Assembly: GCA_032768795.1 (NCBI GenBank)
Contig: CP136492.1
Coordinates: 248,001-312,000 of the forward strand
DNA length: 64,000 bases
Direction of reading: 5' to 3'
From: Tremella fuciformis
Lineage: Eukaryota > Basidiomycota > Tremellomycetes > Tremellales > Tremellaceae
The position numbers were made by a program, and so were the translations under genes. The notes beneath the pieces are model-generated. The model had not been told where the DNA came from. It worked only from the letters and a program-made list of their open reading frames with translations, and did not search any database. This document shows positions 29,787-39,997 of the stretch, piece after piece; position 1 is the first letter of the stretch; each line of letters opens with the position of its first letter.

Positions 29787-30503
29787 GCGTAGGCTGCTGT
29801 CGAGGGCGCCGCCCTGCTCTTCGCTCCTGGGATCCTGGGAGTGAGTGGATCAGTCAGTGATCAGTGACCATGCTCGGCAGCCGAGGGCGTCAGTGACAAT
29901 AGACAAGTTGCACACTCGGGCCTACACTGCGCCTCTACCTCAGTGCAGGCGAGTGGTCGAGAGCAGAGGAGAGAGGACAGATGGGATGTTGGAGGCGAGG
30001 TTGCGGGCGGGCGGTGGGAATGCCGGATCGATCCAGTAAAGGGAGCGAGCGGGAGAGGTGTGTGCGTCCTCGTATGGTCGGAGCCGAGCATGTCGCCGAC
30101 TGGGCCGTCTCCGGATATCTGGATGCTTCTCGTGGGCCGCGGAGGCGAGAAGGGACGGTATGGTGGAGGACAATGGGATGTCGTTGAGAAGAGGTCCGAG
30201 TGGGACGTGAAACACGCCTCCGGCGCTGGGACCGTCAACGACATTCACCACTGTCATTGTCTTCGGCAGTACTGTATGTCACATAACATGGGGAGACTAC
30301 GATGTCTACACTACTTTTGGGGCCTGCCAAGATCCAAGAAGCAAGAAAGGAGATACCCATGCACAAACCAAACCGATCCGCGCCCTGCGCACCACCTCCA
30401 TCGGGACCGAGCCACACACCTGTCCGCTCATTCCACCCTCAACGATACCACCTTGCTCGGGTCGATCTCTGTGCGATCAGCCAATCCATATCACCGGCCG
30501 TAA
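29787..30503. other. Intergenic, no supportable gene
   Basis: Long open frames exist on both strands, but only with non-ATG starts or with composition unlike neighbouring genes. I treat it as promoter plus the 3' region of the bHLH-like gene. Confidence 0.4.
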
Positions 30504-31730
30504 CTAGCGGGAGGACACACCCATCATCTCGTCGTTCATCTGCTTCAGCAGCCGCAGCACGGTCGACGTGGAGAACCGAGGTTTGGACGCGGCGTCTGCG
30601 ACGTTCTCGGCGAAGCGGAACGCCTGGGATCAGCCACCGAACGTCGCAGAACAGAGAGGAGCTGGCGGACGCACGGCTCTGGAGGCGTCCTTGACCTTGT
30701 CGCGATACCGTTTCTGCGCAATCTTGTTCTGGTCCTGCCGCGCGGGCCCACTGCGCGGCTTGTACACCCGCACGCGCTTGGTCTTCGTGCCGGGCGTGGA
30801 GCTGCACGTAGGCGTGGACTTGACGGCAGGCCTGCACGGGCGGGATTTGCGCGACGGCGCTGGGGCTGGGATCGACGCGGCATAGGACGAGTCGTCCGAC
30901 GGAGCGGGGGAAGGAGAAGGGGCTTCGCTCGGGGCTGGGCAAGGCGAGGGTGAGGCGGGCGATGGCGAGGGGCGGAATGGCGATGGAGTCCGGGATCGGA
31001 TTATCCGAGCGCTGCTTGTTGGGAAAGGCCTGATACGGCTTCTGAAGGAAAGAGGCTCGATTGCTGTCTTCTTACTTGTGTTGCGTCGAGGTCGAGCGGC
31101 CTGCAAGTCAGACTGACGGGACTGGGAGGCCTTACTGACCTTCTCCAAGACCGGGATCTCTTCGATCTTGGTATCAATGGTCTGAACAACGACTTCGGCA
31201 CTTTCTTCTCTGCCCTTTGACGAGTGCTGCTGGGCCACAAGGACCGCCACGGCTCGAGCGACGTCCTCTTCAAGAATTTCACCAGAGTCGTCGTTCTCGT
31301 CCAGCTCCGACTCGCCCTCGTCGACAGAAACAGCCAGGCCAGCTTCGGGGGCGGAAGCAGGAGCAGGCGCGACGCGGGTCTCTGTGAGGACGTCGAGAGC
31401 GATAAGCTGATCGTGCGAAGTGGTGTGCCCGTCCTCGAAGCTGCAGCCGAGACGGCCCAGCTCGTCCAGCTCGGGAAAGAGCGGCGGAGTGTGGTAGCGA
31501 CTGGGGAGAGGCGAAGACGACAGAGCGGGCGCTGGGTGTCAGCATATTACTGTACTTCGCTTCCCTCTCTCGGACCTACAAGTCGGGGTCAGCACTGGCG
31601 ACGAGATGGGCGAAGTGGGGTACTCTGTCTCGGCGTGGGACTTGTTGACGCCCCAAGGTCTCAAAGAGACACGAAGAGAGGCCATGTCTGACCTGGTCAA
31701 CATCGATCCAGACGAAGTGTGAATATACAT
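30504..31730 (-). CDS. bHLH-like DNA-binding protein (SREBP-type basic region)
   Basis: Exons 31730-31580, 31531-30675 and 30623-30504, with introns of 48 nt (GTAGGT...CCAG) and 51 nt (GTGCGT...CCAG); 375 aa if the first ATG is used (31703 and 31685 are alternatives). The N-terminal half is acidic and Pro/Ser-rich, with RYHTPPLFPELDELG; a long Pro/Ser/Ala repeat (SPSPAP type) follows. The C-terminus has a basic segment QDQNKIAQKRYRDKVKD (about 315-332), a first helix, a KPRFS loop and a second helix STSTVLRLLKQMNDEM. N-K-I...K-RYR-KVKD followed by TVL...M fits the bHLH layout, with the Tyr of SREBP-type factors, although basic Glu is replaced. A bZIP reading is less good, since no Leu heptads follow. 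GATATATC lies about 90 nt upstream. Confidence 0.6.
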
Positions 31731-32877
31731 ACTTGGCAGGTATGGGCGGTTTCGCTGGTCGACTTGGTGGGAGATGAAGAGGGGATGAGAAGAGAAACGA
31801 GGAGAGGGGGGTCATGAGATATATCCCAACGCCCTCTCTCTCTTTCGCCTTTGCCTTCGCCTTCGCCTCGTCGGCCCCTGTCCCGTCCAGCCGGCCTAGA
31901 CCACTCACCCACATCAACGGCGCTACGCCCGCGCACTCGCGCTAAGAAACTCTGCTACCATCATCACGGTCGTCGTCGTCGTCATCGCCCCCGTCGCCGC
32001 CGCCGTCGACTCGCGTTTCGTCTCGACTTTCTCTTCACCCTCTGCTCTGGTGCGTGGCGACGCCGAACGCGTGTTTACCCCTCAATAGCGCGGATCTCAC
32101 TGATGGATGATGAGGTACCTGGTGTTCAGCCGGGATGGGTTAGTGCAGGTACGCGACCAGTGTGTGTGCACGGGATTGCAGTGAGCACTCGGAGAGGGAA
32201 GGCCAGGAGAGGAGGGAAGAGGTCAGAGCGCCGGTGCCGTTTCCGAGGGTGCAGAACTGGGCAGAGCAAAGAGTCTAAAGTGATCGGCATCGTCAGGGTC
32301 CTCGTCACCATCAGCACATCAGCACATCATCACTCGTCGTCAGATCCGAGTCAAAGGAGGGTCAGCACACGGAAGAGGAAAGGGGTCTTCTCAATTGGGA
32401 TACGACCGAGAACACGAGGCCAAGAAGCGAATATGGCAGGGTTATTTTCGAGTGTTGAGATCGACAGGCACCCGAGAGCGGCAGCAATGACACAAGCAAA
32501 TTGAGGAGTGGTGTTGGATGTATCAGAAGGATGGCCCTCCGGGTGGCTCAGTGATCACGGAGGGCCGCCATAAGATACGAGTTGTGACGCATAGACAAAG
32601 TTTTCGCTCTGAACATCATCGAGCCTAGAGCACCTGACTGTACGCGAAGAGGAAGGAAGCAAGCGGGCAACGTGACCGGAGAAGTAAACCTGTGGATGTA
32701 TTGTTTGCACCGATGGTACGTGCGCGAGCCATAGTAAATGAGAAAGACGACTCAGATTCTGACGCGCTGCGGGGTGGAGAGGAACCGGTGCCCAAAGCAA
32801 GAATTGTATGTACATACATGACTTGTCGGCAATGTGCCAACCATAAAAACAACACTGTGGAAGAAATATGGCTGAGG
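31731..32877. other. Divergent/convergent spacer with GTC-type trinucleotide runs
   Basis: Contains the promoter of the bHLH-like gene (GATATATC at 31817-31824), CTTCGC-type repeats near 31855 and a CGT/CGC trinucleotide-rich stretch at about 31965-32010. A 217-codon plus-strand frame here lacks a credible start and is dominated by Arg from these repeats, so I do not call it. Confidence 0.4.
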
Positions 32878-33336
32878 TTACTTTTGCACATCCTGGACAG
32901 CAGTGTCGGGGCCGCCTTTGCTGCCGGAGAGACTAGCGGCCTCTAGCACGTCAAAATTGTAGCTGGTCCTGAGGTCCCCGGTCTTGGCTCTTTCCAACTC
33001 TTTGTCGAAATCGTGCATAGACACGCAATAGACATAGAACGCTTGCGACAGGTGACCCGCGACGCGCTTAAGGGCCCCCTCATCAGCCGAGTTCTTACGC
33101 ATGTTGATATATCGCTGAGGGCGTTCCCGACTGTGGTAATTGTTGTCGTTAGAGATTTGCGTGTAGAACCTGCTAAGGTTTGCATCGGACGCCATGGTCC
33201 ACTCAAAGCGGGATATGCCCTCATGTTCGACGACTCTGACAACGGGCAGATCGGTCTTTTCGAAGCTTGAAGTAGGGACATCGTCCTGCTCCGTGACGTC
33301 TTTGGCAGTTGCGTACGCCTGGATTGTCGGGTCCAT
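32878..33336 (-). CDS. Array family subgroup C (C1)
   Basis: 152 aa, no intron. A short head leads to VVRVVEHEGISRFEWTMASD, where the W at the start of the second strand matches the W-x-V position of other C members (for example IKWQVSAAP in C8). It continues with a helix around LKRVAGHLSQAFYVYCVSMHDF. The Trp of the following helix seen in most C members is not obvious here, so this is one of the most diverged copies. It is the first minus-strand C member. Function unknown. Confidence 0.55.
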   Translation of the reverse strand: MDPTIQAYATAKDVTEQDDVPTSSFEKTDLPVVRVVEHEGISRFEWTMASDANLSRFYTQISNDNNYHSRERPQRYINMRKNSADEGALKRVAGHLSQAFYVYCVSMHDFDKELERAKTGDLRTSYNFDVLEAASLSGSKGGPDTAVQDVQK

Positions 33337-35098
33337 ATTGGTGACACTGAGGTACAGTAACGGAAAAAAAGTTCGCTTGGTGTGGGTCAGTAGTGACGGA
33401 TCGGTGGCGACAATCTATCAAAATGTATGCAGGAGGCTGAGCCGCCGCGCTGCCTTTTGTATTGCGCTGGGGGGACGAAAAGCAGTCGCTCATTTCCAAT
33501 TATATTCGTTGTATGCGATATTTGCGCTGGAGGGGGCGCACGGATCTGGAATTCGCTTGTCTTCTTCACCTCTCACTGGGACCATTGGGAATGTGGTTGA
33601 AAGGGCAGGGACTGTCTGGTGGCCAGACTCAGAAGGCGAGTCGCTGCTTCTAGGGCTTACACTGTGATGTGTGTAAGCGACACACTCTCCTTTTCACATC
33701 TTCGACGACGGTTGCTCACGGTGCACGTCATAGCCGAAGATGGGCCGGCTCGCAGTGCGCCACCGAGAAGTCTGCCGCCTGATTTCTTGGGGAGAGACGC
33801 GAGAGGAGAAGACCCCAGAGTTGGTAGATGATTACCAACAGCGATGAGCGGGCTCCCCGGCGTCGACCACGAGAAGCCGCTCCTGAGGCTGTGGTGTACT
33901 GTAAGCGGCGGGTGGGACCGGCGGCGGGAATGGCCCAAGGTAACATTGATAACATGTCACCGCGGTTCCTATGCGAAATAAGAACAAAGTGGAGCTCCTA
34001 ACGCTGAGACTGGGAGTGCGCCCGCATCGTCCAGGAGCCCCATCAGAAACTACCCGCAGCATACCTCGCGCGTGGTCGAGATTTGCTTAGTCTTCCACGG
34101 GGCTTTCAGCTCCTGGGATCAATCTCGATAGGTATCTACGCGAGAAACACACGCCCTCTCGCTGTCCTTGCATGTGAGACCGGCCGGGGCGGGCCACCGG
34201 AGGCGATATTCGCCACTGCCGAGCCTCGACGTGCCTCGGGAATGCGCCATATGGGAGGAAAAGAGCTCCAAGGCGGCAACTCGGCTTGCTCTGCAGACTC
34301 GCGGTCAGCTACAGACGCGATGCACCCAGCTCAGACGGTCAGGCGCTCGGACACTGTACGCGATCTCGCAGGCCCCCATATCAAGATGGCATACATGAAC
34401 TTCCTGACACAACTGCCTTTCCTCCCCCAAGTTCTCATTATATGCTGTCGATGTAAGAGTATGCACACTTTCGAAAATTGGATCAGAGTGGCGAGAGGCA
34501 TGCTTGATCAACCGGGCTTGCTTGTGTCCATGAGACGACCGCAGCACGACAGCTAATTTCGCAGTGCAGTGCCCCTTACTCCGATAGTATCTCGTGACCA
34601 GTTGTACCATATCGGTCCCGGAGGAGAATGGAGACGTCATTTTTGGGATGCGGTGTGCCCCCCTGATGCATAAATTCAGCGCCCGGCCAAAGCGCGTATA
34701 CTGCTTCTTCAGTCAGGAGTACGACTGAATCGCGATTACGACTCTGGAGTCCGGCCAAATACACGTTAGGTGGTTTGTGTGCTTTCTGAAATGGCGGGTT
34801 CAGCCGTGACTTGAATCAGATGGATGTGAAGTGATGTCTTGTTTTAATGGGAGGACGTCACCGGGATTGATCATCCGTGAGGGGAAGAGTTCAGATCCCC
34901 CATTCACACCGAAAGGGAATGGATTCATGACAGCGACGACAGGCATTTATAGATCAATGCGAGACAGCCGCTCTGCAGCTCTGGGATGTGGCGAGGATTG
35001 CATGCGCCACCGTCGAGCGCGAATGTGATAAGCTTAGTGCATAAGGCGATATTCAAAGCAAGGGGTTAGTTCATCATATACGTGGCGGCATCGCGCCG
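33337..35098. other. 1.8 kb with no supportable gene
   Basis: Several open frames of 80-157 codons lie on both strands, but none has family motifs, a good start and consistent codon use together. It is probably decayed array sequence. Confidence 0.4.
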
Positions 35099-35614
35099 TC
35101 AACTCCCCAAGATTACAGACAATGGCACCTCAATCCGGATCTGCAGTTCTTCCTCATCCCCCACATCGATCCAGTCAGGGTCACCAGTAACATCCACATT
35201 GGCATCTGTGCGGTAGCCTTCAACCTTGTAGCTGCTCTCCAAAGGCCCGGTGGCAGCCTTGGATATCGCCTCGTGTATTTCATTCCCGTTGGCCTTCAGG
35301 AATGACATGAATCTGCGCCGGAGGGCACAAGTTGGCGCTTCCAAAGAGGTCTTAGTGCGCGCGGGATTTTGCCACTCATTGAGGAACGAGTCATGCTCCT
35401 CCTTGCCAATCAGGTCCAGATTGTCTGCGGCTACCTTGGTGAAGAATGCGCTTACATAGCTGGCACCGCCCTCATGGCTGGTCCCGCTAGAGGTCGTGAC
35501 AGCAAATCTGGGCAGCCACTGAACCTGGTATTTACCGTTGACTTGAATAGCCTCAGGATCTAGGCGCACTTTCACTGAAAAGGTCTCGGTGGCTGTTTTG
35601 CCTGATTCCGACAT
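35099..35614 (-). CDS. Array family subgroup C (C2)
   Basis: 171 aa from the ATG at 35614; upstream in-frame codons have no ATG. The first strand is FSVKVRLDPE; the second is in YQVQWLPRFAVTTSSG. A long helix follows (YVSAFFTKVAADNLD), then FMSFLKANGNEIHEAISKAA and a C-terminal strand LQIRIEVPLSV. FLKAN is shared with C3 at 37 kb. It lacks the helix Trp of most C members. Cytosolic or nuclear by default; function unknown. Confidence 0.6.
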   Translation of the reverse strand: MSESGKTATETFSVKVRLDPEAIQVNGKYQVQWLPRFAVTTSSGTSHEGGASYVSAFFTKVAADNLDLIGKEEHDSFLNEWQNPARTKTSLEAPTCALRRRFMSFLKANGNEIHEAISKAATGPLESSYKVEGYRTDANVDVTGDPDWIDVGDEEELQIRIEVPLSVILGS

Positions 35615-36258
35615 CTTGCTCTCAGCTAAGGAGTCCGTGTTGCTGATCTTCTGGGAGAAGCCGTGTCGGTGAGCTGAGCACGAGTACCAGAGATTCCTCT
35701 GGATGGTCGTCAACAAGTAGTTGCCCAACACTCTAGCCGATCTGCTTCTTTTTGTAGGTACAAAGCTCGCTCGAGGATATATCCTCCTTTCGATATATGT
35801 GAGGCCTGCACTGATAGGAGAGCACGGTTCTAGAACCTACCATATGTCTCTGATAAGATTTTCAAATCCGTCACTACCTCTGCGCAGCATGGCGAAGGCA
35901 AAGAATGCCTTCGCCTTCGCCGTGCTGCGCAGTCGAGCGAAAGTTTACCGTGTTTTCGTATTTCCGACCCGTTTTGTATGTCAAGTCGAACTTGTCAATA
36001 CATGTGGGTGGTACCGCCGGACCCCCAGCTTGGATGGATTGACCCAAGTGAAGCAACGATACGACATGGGGAGCTTATGGCGCTCTCAGTCGACTACCGA
36101 CGGTACGGACCAGGAAGAGCGTACATATGTATGGATCTCGTGAGCCAACCGGAAGGCTGCAAGGAGACGAGAGAGTTGTAAGAAGCCAAACATGACGCTG
36201 TCTCACTGAGAATCAAAGCACACTTTATTTACATATTGTGTTGAGGCCCGTGACTGGT
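35615..36258. other. Intergenic with a long hairpin
   Basis: Apart from the hairpin at 35882-35930, no coding or regulatory signal could be supported. Confidence 0.4.
35882..35930. repeat. Near-perfect inverted repeat (hairpin)
   Basis: GCGCAGCATGGCGAAGGC and the reverse complement of the right arm (GCGCAGCACGGCGAAGGC) differ at one position over 18 nt. Inner GAAGGCA/TGCCTTC can form an alternative 7-bp stem with an AAGAA loop. It is unusually stable for an intergenic site. It could be a folded RNA element or the trace of a small inverted duplication. Confidence 0.65.
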
Positions 36259-36745
36259 CTACGCCCGTTCATCATACTTGTCCGGGTCATAATAGGGAAA
36301 ATCGTGGGCAGCCCATAACATCTTATTCCCAAACTCCTGACGGGACCGGTAAAACTCCAGAAATTCGCGACCAAGATCATTGGATGCTGCTTGGATAAGT
36401 GTCGGATCCCGTAGAGCGGAAGCTGTGGAGAGTCGAGTGCCAGGTTCAACGAAACGATCCGCATTTTGATCTCATAAACGGTCGAAGAACGTGTCTAAGC
36501 GAGTTTGCAGCAAGGGGATCTCCATAGTCCAAGGATAGCTGACAGTAGCGTCTGCTCGCCACCCGAGCGTAGTGATGCCACCTACCGTCGAGACTACTGG
36601 GCGTAGGCGCAAGATACTCACTTTCGAGGCGAAAGGGGCCAGGGAGAGGCCGCCGACACTTATGCCCGTGACCGCCCGGGGAGAGGGTGGACTGCTCTTC
36701 TGCGGTGGGAGATGTAGCTTCGGAGGGTACTCTGTTGTGACTCAT
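36259..36745 (-). pseudogene. Broken subgroup C gene with frameshift and internal TGA
   Basis: From the ATG at 36745 the frame starts with SHNRVPSEATSPTAEEQ. Another frame then carries the family-like part (TLGWRADATVSYPWTMEIP, then LLQTRLDTFFDRL) up to an in-frame TGA at 36472-36474. Beyond the TGA the same frame continues with DQNADRFVEPGTRL, LIQAASNDLGREFLEFYRSR and LWAAHDFPYYDPDKYDERA to the TAG at 36259-36261. No GT-AG pair removes the TGA. The copy therefore needs at least one frameshift and one stop to be explained, which makes it a recent pseudogene. Confidence 0.65.
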
Positions 36746-37049
36746 TATTGGGGTGATGTGAGGAAGCAGAGAATGACCTGACTGGGGCGGGGACTTCTGC
36801 AGAGGGTGGGCAGACTCATATGCCTGCTCGGAATAAAACAGATGGCCTACTGCGCCCACCTCATGACATCCGAGAAACGCGCGTCGATCATGTGAAATCA
36901 TTTGAGGCCCTTTCGTCGACCCGCGCTCGACAAGTGCGGAAACACGTTCGCACGTAGCAGGGAGCCACACGCGTCAGCAATGTGGGACTGTGTGAATGCT
37001 TTCATGCACGGAAGGCATCTGGATCGTCAAGTATACATGAAACGCATGC

Positions 37050-37541
37050 CTACTGAGAAGGCGGGTGATAAGTCAAGCATCCGATGGCGTTCCAAAGCCA
37101 GCTTTGCTGCCCGTCATCGCCATCCTGAGATCTCTCACCTGTTCTGTACGTGCGTCGTAGGAGAGCTGACTTGTTCGCCTTTAGAAACGTCCAGTACTGA
37201 TCAGTGAGTAGCACTGCTGCCATAGATACGGTCGCATCCGAGTCTCCGGCTGCTGCACGGAGAAAACGATGGCAATTAGTCTGGTCGAGACTATCTGCGT
37301 TGTTGTGCCACACTTCAGTAAGCTGCATCGATAGCGCGGTCTGGGCGGCCTGCAGCTCGTTGGGCGGATCATCTGCGGAACAGACTTTGACGTCCCATGC
37401 AAGTCGTCTTCGACCGTCTACGGTGACGGCCTTCGGGCGAATGTGTTGCTTACTCAAGGTGATTCCGGTCAGATCAACCGCGCCCGAGCGCGTGTTCAGT
37501 GTCTCGTCTTGATCTGCACTTCCGTCTTGAGAGGTAGACAT
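37050..37541 (-). CDS. Array family subgroup C (C3)
   Basis: 163 aa, ATG at 37541. A Ser/Asp/Thr head is followed by ITLSKQHIRPKAVTVDGRRR and LAWDVKVCSAD (the W-x-V strand), a helix with ALSMQLTEVWHNNADSLD (conserved helix Trp), then YWTFLKANKSALLRR. The last 35 residues are not family-like and a GTGAGA donor lies at the point where similarity ends, so a short 3' intron is possible. Function unknown. Confidence 0.6.
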   Translation of the reverse strand: MSTSQDGSADQDETLNTRSGAVDLTGITLSKQHIRPKAVTVDGRRRLAWDVKVCSADDPPNELQAAQTALSMQLTEVWHNNADSLDQTNCHRFLRAAAGDSDATVSMAAVLLTDQYWTFLKANKSALLRRTYRTGERSQDGDDGQQSWLWNAIGCLTYHPPSQ

Positions 37542-38020
37542 GTTCGCCTACTCGGTCAAAAAATAAAGTTCACCGAGGCTTGATCGATTTTGGCTTGAAG
37601 GCAGACCAGATTCTCCCCCACATTTATATCCCTAAGGATCGCCTTCTTAGCAAGAGTGAAACGCAAAGCATTTCTGGACATTCCTTCACTCCCTTCTCGC
37701 CGCACCGTTGGGGACTTGTTGCCTTTGTACGAGCCAGAGAGCAAGACGAGCCGCTGGTCGTCCCGGTAAGATGAGCAGCGGAAGGCTAGGACTCGACGAT
37801 CAGCGTGACTTTGCATTGTGAGGAGGTATCGTTCCCGAAGAGAAGGGACTATGGCCCGTTGGAAAAGCGAAAAGGGTGCCAGCGTTTGTGCATACCATTT
37901 TCGACGCTTATTAGGATCGAGGGCCATACTGCCATCACGCGAGAACGCATGAATTTATGCGATGTTTTGCTAGATTCTGCGACTGAGATATCATGTCCAA
38001 ATGGTGGATGGATGGGGACT
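37542..38020. other. Intergenic, no gene seen
   Basis: The promoter of C3 and the 3' region of C4. No clear motif. Confidence 0.4.
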
Positions 38021-38533
38021 CTACCTCGTGTCTATGATGACATCGACTCCGGATGCGCGACTATGGAAAGTTCGGTCGCTCGCTAAAGCCTTATCTAGTT
38101 TCTCACAAAGGTCAGCTAAAGCTGAGCTAGAGTTTGCCGTGCGGGCGAACTCGTTCGCCAATGATATTCCGGCGGCCATTTCGGTTTCCTCATCCTCGGC
38201 CTCCACAGCACTCAGATAAACGCTGGTGGGCTCCGTGTGCCTGTCTTTCTGCTCATGCCATAAGGCGTTGATCCCCGAGGCCAATTCTACTTCGACCGTA
38301 TCTTTGGTGCGACCCGTGAGGTTCATGGAGTAGGTTACTTGGATATCCCATCCAACTTCCCTCACCTCAGTTGCCTCCACATGCCAGACAGGGCATCGGT
38401 ACGGGGTGGGCTTAACTGTAAACGTAGCGACCGGCTTCTCCGTTGGCGTGACAGGCCCAGCTGATCCGACACTTGTGTTTCCGGCGCTATCGGACGTCAG
38501 ACCGCCCGGGCTGCCAATGTCGGAATCCGCCAT
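38021..38533 (-). CDS. Array family subgroup C (C4)
   Basis: 170 aa, no intron, ATG at 38533. The head is Ser/Gly/Thr-rich. The module reads VATFTVKPTPYRCPVWHVEA, VGWDIQVTYSMNL (W-x-V strand), VEVELASGINALWHEQKDRH (helix Trp), a long helix ISLANEFARTANSSSALADL and a final strand SGVDVIIDTR. It is one of the clearest C members: the order F-T-V-K-P, W-x-V, L-W and I-I-D recurs in C5-C9. A TATAAAG element lies about 150 nt upstream. Function unknown. Confidence 0.7.
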   Translation of the reverse strand: MADSDIGSPGGLTSDSAGNTSVGSAGPVTPTEKPVATFTVKPTPYRCPVWHVEATEVREVGWDIQVTYSMNLTGRTKDTVEVELASGINALWHEQKDRHTEPTSVYLSAVEAEDEETEMAAGISLANEFARTANSSSALADLCEKLDKALASDRTFHSRASGVDVIIDTR

Positions 38534-38680
38534 TACTACTGAGCTGGGTGGCGAACTGGCAGGAAACGGCTCTCACAAGTGCAGTCCTCGCTGTCGGATA
38601 ACAAGGAGGGAAATGGTGAAGAGTTAAAAGATGTACTGTAGAGGTGGCGGACTTCGGTTTACAGGAGGTCACGGCGTTGT

Positions 38681-38690
38681 CTTTATACAG
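38681..38690 (-). promoter_or_regulatory. TATA box of C4
   Basis: CTGTATAAAG on the minus strand, about 150 nt before the ATG at 38533. Confidence 0.45.
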
Positions 38691-38934
38691 AGGAGCTTGC
38701 TACTCTGAGCGCGAAAATGAACTCCGCTGCGACATGCAGCCCTTTCATTGTGCATGAACACCGCAGCAGCTGCAAGATATGTTCTCTTGCAAACTTTTGC
38801 AAATCACGGCCGAGTGCATGGCTTCCTCCATAGTTAGTTGAGAGCCGCTGGTACATATATGCCCGAAGCACGCTGAAAAGAAATAAAATCGATCTTGCGA
38901 TCATGGGCAAGCATCAAAAGCAAAGGATTGCTCG

Positions 38935-39354
38935 CTACTTAAACTCAAGCTCTGTCTTCCCCCAGTCCCAGTCCGCCGTATCTATGAATGCGTCTTCAAG
39001 CTTCTTCTTGATCGCCGCCTTTGACTCCTCCAAATATTTGATAAAAGCCGTAGCAATCTCCTGCTCCTCATCAGCGTCAGGTGCCCCGCCCCTGCCCGGG
39101 TAGTCGTCCCAGAAAGCCTCGTCGTTTTCCGTCCAATACACGTCGACGTAGTCTTGTACGGTCATGCGGGCGACATCAAGGATCTCTTCGTCGATCTCGG
39201 GGTCACAATCGACCGTTACCTTCCATGATGCTGTAACGTATTCGGGTTTCGCCGTGATGGTGAACTTGACACCGTGTGCTGTAGACGCTTGAGAGCCATT
39301 AGTCTGCGAGTTAGAGAACGGGTCGATACATCGGCCTCGACATACTGTCGTCAT
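38935..39354 (-). CDS. Array family subgroup C (C5), compact member
   Basis: 139 aa, no intron. It is nearly all module: VKFTITAKPEYVTASWKVTV (both strands, W-x-V), CDPEIDEEILDVARMTVQDY, VDVYWTENDEAFW (helix Trp), a helix EIATAFIKYLEESKAAIKKK and the end DWDWGKTELEFK. The tail matches the DWDEW...MTMKID and WDDW...SIVMD tails of C7 and C9. As the shortest intact member, it may best define the minimal domain. Function unknown. Confidence 0.7.
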   Translation of the reverse strand: MTTVCRGRCIDPFSNSQTNGSQASTAHGVKFTITAKPEYVTASWKVTVDCDPEIDEEILDVARMTVQDYVDVYWTENDEAFWDDYPGRGGAPDADEEQEIATAFIKYLEESKAAIKKKLEDAFIDTADWDWGKTELEFK

Positions 39355-39754
39355 TGCGTGAGTAAATTATTGCGATATAGGGTTCGAGGACCTAATGAGT
39401 CTATTGATCTGGAGATATAACGTGAGCGTGTGTTGAACATTCCATGAGGCCAAAATGCACTTGACGCGATGCACCCGTCGAACCGTTGTTTAACCCTGCT
39501 TGCTCTTGCATGTCGCAGGTTCAAGAACCTTGGGGAGATGAGAAGACAAGGAGGGGTCCTTCCCTTGACACGAGGGAGTGCAGTGGTAACCTCTTTTCTC
39601 TATGCACCTCCCCCTTCGAGCAGGTGATTCGAAGATTGCATACTGTATCACCGAGTTATATGGACGGCGTCTGGCTCTTTCGATGGGCAGTGCTTCTGAC
39701 GCTGGTGTCTCATAGTGAGGAGGATTTCATAAGATTCCACAAACTTCCACTCGA
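39355..39754. other. Intergenic, no gene seen
   Basis: Contains the upstream region of C5. No ORF with family motifs. Confidence 0.4.
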
Positions 39755-39985
39755 TTAAAGGGAATATTGGCTTGGAGGGGCTGTTCGTGCACGATTTTCA
39801 AAGCTCACCAGCGCTCGCGAAGGCGGGTCAACATCGATGGATGCTTCTTTAAGCAACTCATCAACTTGAAGCGAGTCTCGAGAGGGTATGTCGTAAGCGT
39901 CGCATATCACCTTACCAATCTCCCCTTCAACCTGGACTTTCCATTGAGTGGGAGGGACTGAGTCACTGCGGGAGGATTTGTGCAT
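39755..39985 (-). pseudogene. Truncated subgroup C copy (C6)
   Basis: A 76-codon ORF from an ATG at 39985. TQWKVQVEGEIGKVICDAYD matches the W-x-V strand and the start of the first helix of C5, then the sequence loses similarity and stops. The first strand, the helix Trp and the C-terminal WDW are absent. It sits 12 nt from the end of C7. It is either a truncated pseudogene or a very short protein derived from the family. Confidence 0.45.
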
Positions 39986-39997
39986 GATCGCGCTTAC

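Noticed and set aside
29943..30503. 186-codon plus-strand open frame
   Set aside because: Starts with a non-ATG codon, composition is unlike neighbouring genes, and it overlaps the promoter of the secreted-protein gene.
31851..32504. 217-codon plus-strand open frame
   Set aside because: No credible ATG; Arg/His-rich because of CGT/CGC repeats; likely spacer.
39370..39395. GGTTCGAGGACC as a tRNA B box
   Set aside because: Spacing is wrong by one base and no A box or cloverleaf was found upstream; no tRNA or rRNA gene could be supported anywhere.
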